NCBI GenBank assembly: GCA_036584565.1 | Contig: JAZHDF010000087.1 | Location: 1-10,519, forward strand | Direction of reading: 5' to 3' | DNA: 10,519 nt | Source of the DNA: UBA9337 sp036584565 | GTDB lineage: Bacteria > Patescibacteriota > Minisyncoccia > Moranbacterales > UBA9337 | Shown: piece after piece, positions 6,895 to 10,519 of the stretch | Position numbering within the stretch: position 1 is the stretch's first letter | How the letters are laid out: each line of letters opens with the position of its first letter | Translations under genes and position numbers: made by a program | Notes under the pieces: generated by a model | Databases searched by the model: none | The model's input: only the letters and a program-made list of their open reading frames with translations | Told to the model about the DNA's origin: nothing

Positions 6895-8289
6895 TTATAT
6901 TACATTTAGTCCAATTGGCACACTTGGAGCTTCGTCATCAGGATCGGAAAAATCAAGAGTACTAACAATAAAAACATCATGCCTTGCGTTAATATCACCG
7001 CCATTCCAATTTGAATAAAAGATAACATAATCCCCCACCGGAGAAGCATAGCTTGGAATTTCATCATAAGAATTACTGTAAAATCTACTCCAAGAATGAG
7101 CTAGGCGCAAAGTTTCAGTGCCATCGTCCTTTATCCTTACTATTTCATCATAATAAGGCACCCAGGGGTCAGGCTCTCCCGCAGGCCTAAAGAATCCACC
7201 ATATACATAATTGGAATTGCTGTAAGATGGATGAATTGCTCCGATTGCCCCAACGGGTGAAATTGGGCTACTAAAAATAAATTTTGGGGTTTCCGTCCAT
7301 GGATTTTTTCCCGGTTCATCATTTTGAATATTTCTCACTACCAACCTGTAATTTGAAAATTGAGTAGTCTCATTAACCCATTTATCATTAAAGCCGGAGT
7401 GTTTTCCGGAAAAATAATCCGGACCATATGAATCATAGGCTCTTAATACTCCTCCATTTTGAATATCATAAACCCATGCATTATGATCACCCTCTACTTG
7501 GTGTCCTTTTAAAAAAAGCCATTTTCCATCTGGAGACATTTGGGATTCATCACAGGAATACCAACTAGAGCAATCAACTGTTATTAAAGTCTCTCTTGAT
7601 GATCTCCTCCAAACTCTATGAACTAAATTATTCTCAGAAGAATAAGCGAAAAATTCATCGTCATCACTTTGCGTCATTTGATTTATGCCATCGACATCAC
7701 TTAGTAGATTTTCACAAGAATCTGGGGCCAGACCCTCTTCAGTGGAGTGATAATTTAAATTACACCGTTTTAAAACATTAGGTATTACACTCGTATCAAC
7801 TGCATAAATTATCCACTCATTGTCATGATCAAAATGTACTCCTCTGTTATAGTTAAAGGCGGATATAGGTTGCTCAAGTGAACGCACTTTCATAACTGAA
7901 AAATTAACTCTATCCAAAGAATATAGCTCCACTCTTGCTCCCGCCCCCTGACTCAAGCGATCTGCCCAGACCAAAAAATGATCACCTGTATAGCTCCATG
8001 GATTGTGAAAATGTTGAATAGGTGCCAAATTTTGAGTTTCCAAATTATTTTCATATACAGCATTAGAGCCAACAGGCCCAGTTATTCTCGCTATAGTAGT
8101 ATTAAAAACCGGATCTATGGCTTTGTGGCTAACATCAAATGTGGGCGGATCAGCTTGTCTGGGATACACATTTGTGTCGACAATACCAACTTGAGGGCTG
8201 GCTTCAATCCTGCTTGAAATAAAAAATAAAAAAATAAAAGATAGATATAAAAATTTAAATCCATGATTATTGATCAACATTTTAAACAT
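6895..8289 (-). CDS. Secreted beta-propeller (PD40/TolB-like) protein ending within a fibronectin type III start
   Basis: This 464-residue protein begins with a signal peptide: a short polar start, a hydrophobic core at about 13-25 (LYLSFIFLFFIS), and a likely cut after RIEA near residue 30. A second ATG at codon 4 is an equally good start. The mature part shows repeated strand-turn units of a propeller: HFHNPWSYTGDHFLVWAD (93-110), VHFDHDNEWIIYAVD (151-165), QMTQSDDDEFFAYSSEN (204-220), QMSPDGKWLFLKG (250-262, a textbook PD40 motif), AIHPSYSNSNYVYGG (351-365) and YASPVGDYVIFYSNW (414-428), giving six or seven blades. Cysteine pairs at 176/192 and 240/246 could form disulfides outside the cell. 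The last residues, DDEAPSVPIGLNVI, match the usual first strand of an Fn3 domain, but the rest is absent. Composition is poor in Lys and rich in Ser, Asn, Asp and Tyr, unlike its neighbours. A glycan-binding or lyase-like role is possible but not shown. Confidence 0.78.
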   Translation of the reverse strand: MFKMLINNHGFKFLYLSFIFLFFISSRIEASPQVGIVDTNVYPRQADPPTFDVSHKAIDPVFNTTIARITGPVGSNAVYENNLETQNLAPIQHFHNPWSYTGDHFLVWADRLSQGAGARVELYSLDRVNFSVMKVRSLEQPISAFNYNRGVHFDHDNEWIIYAVDTSVIPNVLKRCNLNYHSTEEGLAPDSCENLLSDVDGINQMTQSDDDEFFAYSSENNLVHRVWRRSSRETLITVDCSSWYSCDESQMSPDGKWLFLKGHQVEGDHNAWVYDIQNGGVLRAYDSYGPDYFSGKHSGFNDKWVNETTQFSNYRLVVRNIQNDEPGKNPWTETPKFIFSSPISPVGAIGAIHPSYSNSNYVYGGFFRPAGEPDPWVPYYDEIVRIKDDGTETLRLAHSWSRFYSNSYDEIPSYASPVGDYVIFYSNWNGGDINARHDVFIVSTLDFSDPDDEAPSVPIGLNVI

Positions 8290-8300
8290 TTTTTTATTTT

Positions 8301-9245
8301 TTATTTTATCATACCTTGCTCTTTTAAATACTCGTTCAAAGCATCTTTGTAGCTGCGCAAGGGATTGAGTTTTTTGTTAAGCAAAACCGAAAAATAAGGG
8401 CGCTGAGCCGGCCGAGGAAATTCCTCTCCCGTTACCGGTTCCACCTTGACCTCTTCCAGACCGGCTTGCAGATACAATTCTTCCGCCGCATCATACCAGG
8501 TGCACGGTTCACCGTTGCTAATATGGTAAATACCGAATTCTTTTTGAGCCTCGAAAATTTCTCTGGTTTTCCGAGCCAAATCGGGAGCATAGGTAAAGCA
8601 ACTGGTTTCTTCATCCACCGCTTTGACTGTTTTATTTTTTTTCCCTAATTCCAGCATCACATCAAAAAAGCTTCGTTTGGCCCCCTCAATACCGGCTGGT
8701 CGGCCGAATAATTTGGAAAGTCTGATAATATAAAATTTTCCTCCCGCCTTTTTTATTTCTTCTTCTCCCAACAGTTTACTTTCTCCGTATTTATTGACCG
8801 GCGCAGGCCTAGCCTCTTCGTCAAAGCCGATTTCCGGCTCATAATCAAAATGCAAAGCGCAACCTGCGCAACTTCCGGTGCATCCCTGCGGCTCGGGAAT
8901 CTCGGGCATCTCGGCGCCGAAAACATAATCGGTGGAATAGTGGATCAGTGTTGCATCCAGCTCTTTGCAAATCTTGGCCAATTCCCCGGGGAAATAACCG
9001 TTTATCTTTTTGGCGATTTCAAATTCTTTTTTATCCTCTTCACATTTATCCACGGCGTTATAAGCCACCGCATTAATAACCGCTTCCGGTTTTTGATTTT
9101 TTATTTTTTCCCTCAAATTTTTAAAATCCGAAACATCCAAATCCTCCTTATCCCAAGCGATTAAATCAAAATTTTCGTCGGAAAAAGTTTTTACCAACTC
9201 TTGGCCCAACATCCCCCTTTTTCCCAATATTAAAATTTTCTGCAT
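8301..9245 (-). CDS. rmlD: dTDP-4-dehydrorhamnose reductase with a cysteine-rich insertion
   Basis: This 314-residue short-chain dehydrogenase/reductase performs the last step of dTDP-L-rhamnose synthesis: NAD(P)H reduction of dTDP-4-dehydro-L-rhamnose. It opens with the nucleotide-binding motif ILILGKRGMLGQEL (GxxGxxG at 8-14), then AVINAVAYNAVDKCEED (55-71), the STDYVFG strand with T105/D106 (104-110) and the catalytic YGESK (Y153, K157). RLSKLFG and YHISNGEPCTWYDAAEE match the substrate-binding half of RmlD. Between STDYVF and the NKYGESK motif there is an extra segment of roughly 20-25 residues (about 111-141) containing GCTGSCAGCA, with cysteines at 122, 126 and 129; ordinary RmlD proteins go almost directly to an acidic ED-P-P-NVYG stretch. 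The insertion does not break the frame or the active site. It starts 4 nt after the TIM-barrel gene, consistent with co-transcription with rmlB. Confidence 0.92.
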   Translation of the reverse strand: MQKILILGKRGMLGQELVKTFSDENFDLIAWDKEDLDVSDFKNLREKIKNQKPEAVINAVAYNAVDKCEEDKKEFEIAKKINGYFPGELAKICKELDATLIHYSTDYVFGAEMPEIPEPQGCTGSCAGCALHFDYEPEIGFDEEARPAPVNKYGESKLLGEEEIKKAGGKFYIIRLSKLFGRPAGIEGAKRSFFDVMLELGKKNKTVKAVDEETSCFTYAPDLARKTREIFEAQKEFGIYHISNGEPCTWYDAAEELYLQAGLEEVKVEPVTGEEFPRPAQRPYFSVLLNKKLNPLRSYKDALNEYLKEQGMIK

Positions 9246-9249
9246 ATTT

Positions 9250-9939
9250 TTAATCTTTTTTAATGTTTAATATTTTTTCCAAATATTTCTTAAATTTAAT
9301 TTGCTCCTCAAAATCATTTTCCAATTCCAGACTTATTATCTCCGGTAAATATTTCTGATATTTTTTTATATAATCAAAATCCTCTTGGGCTCGACCGTAA
9401 TGAAATGAAATGTCGAAAAAGAATGCCACTTTTCTAAAGGCCGAAATATGACAACACCCGATTTTATGATGCGAGGCTAAATTCCTTAGTTCTTCATCAT
9501 AAGATTTAATCTTTTTACCAAAATATTCCCAATGACTGAAATCCAAGCAAACTCCGGCATAATATTTCAATTCCTCATCGCTGGCCAAGACGTGACCGTT
9601 TTCGACATAAATTTTATTCCGAAAAGGCTCGAGAATCTCCTTGTCAAATAAATGTTTAGATTTTTCTACCGGATGAATATTCAATAAAGATGTTTGATAT
9701 CTTTCCAATAAATAAGTTATCTCATCCCTGCCCATATCGTTACGAAGATGAATATGGGGAACGCTTTTTAGGGAGGTCTTTTCCAAAAGCGCATACAACT
9801 TTTCCCGCTCATCCTTTTCTATGCCGGTCAAAAACAAACTCACCTCTTTCAGTTCAAGCCGATCAATATCGGCTATTTTTTTACGCCAATCGGATTTTGG
9901 AGTGGTAGTTAGGCTTAATAAAATCTTATTTTCTTGCAT
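9250..9939 (-). CDS. Small TIM-barrel protein resembling sugar isomerases/epimerases (AP endonuclease 2-like fold)
   Basis: I do not recognise a specific family for this 229-residue protein. Its strands and conserved polar positions fit the xylose-isomerase-like TIM barrel: SVPHIHLRNDM (59-69), LLNIHPVEKS (85-94), KIYVENGHVLAS (109-120), GVCLDFSHWEYFG (129-141), IGCCHISAF (160-168) and ISLELENDF (202-210). The order Glu113, Asp133 with His136, His164 and Glu205 or Glu207 matches the metal-ligand pattern of that superfamily. It has no signal peptide or membrane segment, so it should act in the cytoplasm. It lies between rmlB and rmlD (gaps of 6 and 4 nt), a place where other rhamnose operons often have rmlC. 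The product may therefore act on a sugar or nucleotide sugar, but this is inference; an unrelated metal hydrolase remains possible. Confidence 0.65.
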   Translation of the reverse strand: MQENKILLSLTTTPKSDWRKKIADIDRLELKEVSLFLTGIEKDEREKLYALLEKTSLKSVPHIHLRNDMGRDEITYLLERYQTSLLNIHPVEKSKHLFDKEILEPFRNKIYVENGHVLASDEELKYYAGVCLDFSHWEYFGKKIKSYDEELRNLASHHKIGCCHISAFRKVAFFFDISFHYGRAQEDFDYIKKYQKYLPEIISLELENDFEEQIKFKKYLEKILNIKKD

Positions 9940-9945
9940 ATGAGC

Positions 9946-10519
9946 TTAAACCGCCAAATCGCTTTCTTGCGGATGCTTATCGTCTTGGTGATCCTTATTA
10001 TATTTTTTATAGCTACCGTCTTTTATATTCTCAAGCCATTCTTTATTTTCTTTGTACCAATCAACTGTCGCCTTGATTCCCGCTTCGAAAGAGGTTTTCG
10101 GCTCCCAACCCAATTCTTTTTTAATCTTGGAAAAATCAACCGCATATCGTTTGTCGTGTCCTTTCCTATCTTCCACATATTCAATTTTACTCTCATCAAA
10201 ACCCATCAACTCCAAAACCTTTTGGGTGATTTCCAGGTTGGTTTTTTCGGCCCCGCCTCCGATACAATAAGTTTCGCCGAGCTTGCCCTCTCGGACAATC
10301 TTATCAATCGCTTCGCAATGATCTTTGACATATAACCAATCCCGAATATTATCCCCCTTGCCGTAAACCGGAACTTTTTCTCCCGCCATCAGCTTGGTAA
10401 TGAAAAACGGAATTAATTTTTCCGGAAATTGATAAGGTCCGTAATTGTTGGAACAGTTGGAAATCGTAATCGGTAATTTGTGGGTATGGTAATAAGAGCG
10501 CGCCAAATGATCAGAAGAG
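9946..10519 (-). CDS. rmlB: dTDP-glucose 4,6-dehydratase, C-terminal part, cut by the window edge
   Basis: About 191 residues are visible; the gene begins beyond the right edge. The enzyme converts dTDP-D-glucose to dTDP-4-dehydro-6-deoxy-D-glucose using bound NAD+, the second step to dTDP-L-rhamnose. The first readable residues, SSDHLARSYYHTHKLP, directly follow the place where RmlB has its catalytic YSASK motif, which is therefore just outside the window. Next come ITISNCSNNYGPYQFPEKLIP, VPVYGKGDNIRDWLYVKDHCEAI, ETYCIGGGAEKTNLEI and GHDKRYAVDFSKIKKELGW, all close to the RmlB consensus, including the substrate-contacting Arg and Asp in NIRDW and GHDKRY. The final 25 residues or so (from about NIKDGSYKKYNKDH) form a charged tail ending ESDLAV. 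It precedes the TIM-barrel gene by 6 nt. Confidence 0.95.
   Translation of the reverse strand, partial: SSDHLARSYYHTHKLPITISNCSNNYGPYQFPEKLIPFFITKLMAGEKVPVYGKGDNIRDWLYVKDHCEAIDKIVREGKLGETYCIGGGAEKTNLEITQKVLELMGFDESKIEYVEDRKGHDKRYAVDFSKIKKELGWEPKTSFEAGIKATVDWYKENKEWLENIKDGSYKKYNKDHQDDKHPQESDLAV

Noticed and set aside
8855..8882. CX3CX2C in RmlD read as a radical-SAM motif
   Set aside because: The spacing matches by coincidence; the rest of the protein is a complete Rossmann-fold reductase with no radical-SAM barrel.
1..10519. Alternative genetic code (UGA as Gly, as in some CPR groups)
   Set aside because: All genes use ordinary Gly codons and their family-typical lengths are reached without reading through UGA.

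Overview
The window is a compact block of bacterial surface-polysaccharide genes. Nearly everything lies on the minus strand, so in transcription order it reads from the right end to the left. The low-to-middling GC, the very tight packing (gaps of 4-40 nt), the near absence of Shine-Dalgarno sequences before minus-strand genes and the gene mix suggest a member of the Patescibacteria (CPR, Parcubacteria-like). This assignment is inferred from style; no marker gene is present. UGA is not read as an amino acid in any gene here.

Right part (about 10519 to 5748, minus strand): the C-terminal part of RmlB (dTDP-glucose 4,6-dehydratase), a small TIM-barrel protein resembling sugar isomerases/epimerases, RmlD (dTDP-4-dehydrorhamnose reductase) with an unusual cysteine-rich insertion, a secreted beta-propeller protein that stops just inside what looks like a fibronectin type III domain, and a GT4 glycosyltransferase. 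The genes follow each other by 4-16 nt and look like one operon. RmlB and RmlD indicate synthesis of dTDP-L-rhamnose; RmlA and RmlC are not seen and may lie to the right.

Middle (about 5406-5731, plus strand): one small gene points against all the others. It has a near-consensus extended -10 promoter, a strong Shine-Dalgarno sequence, a 74-residue two-helix membrane protein and an intrinsic terminator whose loop contains the stop codon. It looks like a self-contained cassette set into the polysaccharide operon and is the most unusual item here.

Left part (about 5434 to 1, minus strand): a multi-spanning O-antigen ligase/Wzy-type polymerase, a second GT4 glycosyltransferase, an LCP (LytR-CpsA-Psr) phosphotransferase, a GT2 glycosyltransferase and the N-terminal part of an S41 C-terminal-processing protease with a PDZ domain.

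Read together (inference): nucleotide-rhamnose is made (RmlB, RmlD), sugars are assembled on a lipid carrier by the GT2 and two GT4 enzymes, the chain is polymerised or ligated by the Wzy/WaaL-type protein, and the product may be attached to the cell envelope by the LCP enzyme. No RNA genes, CRISPR arrays, insertion sequences or origins were seen.
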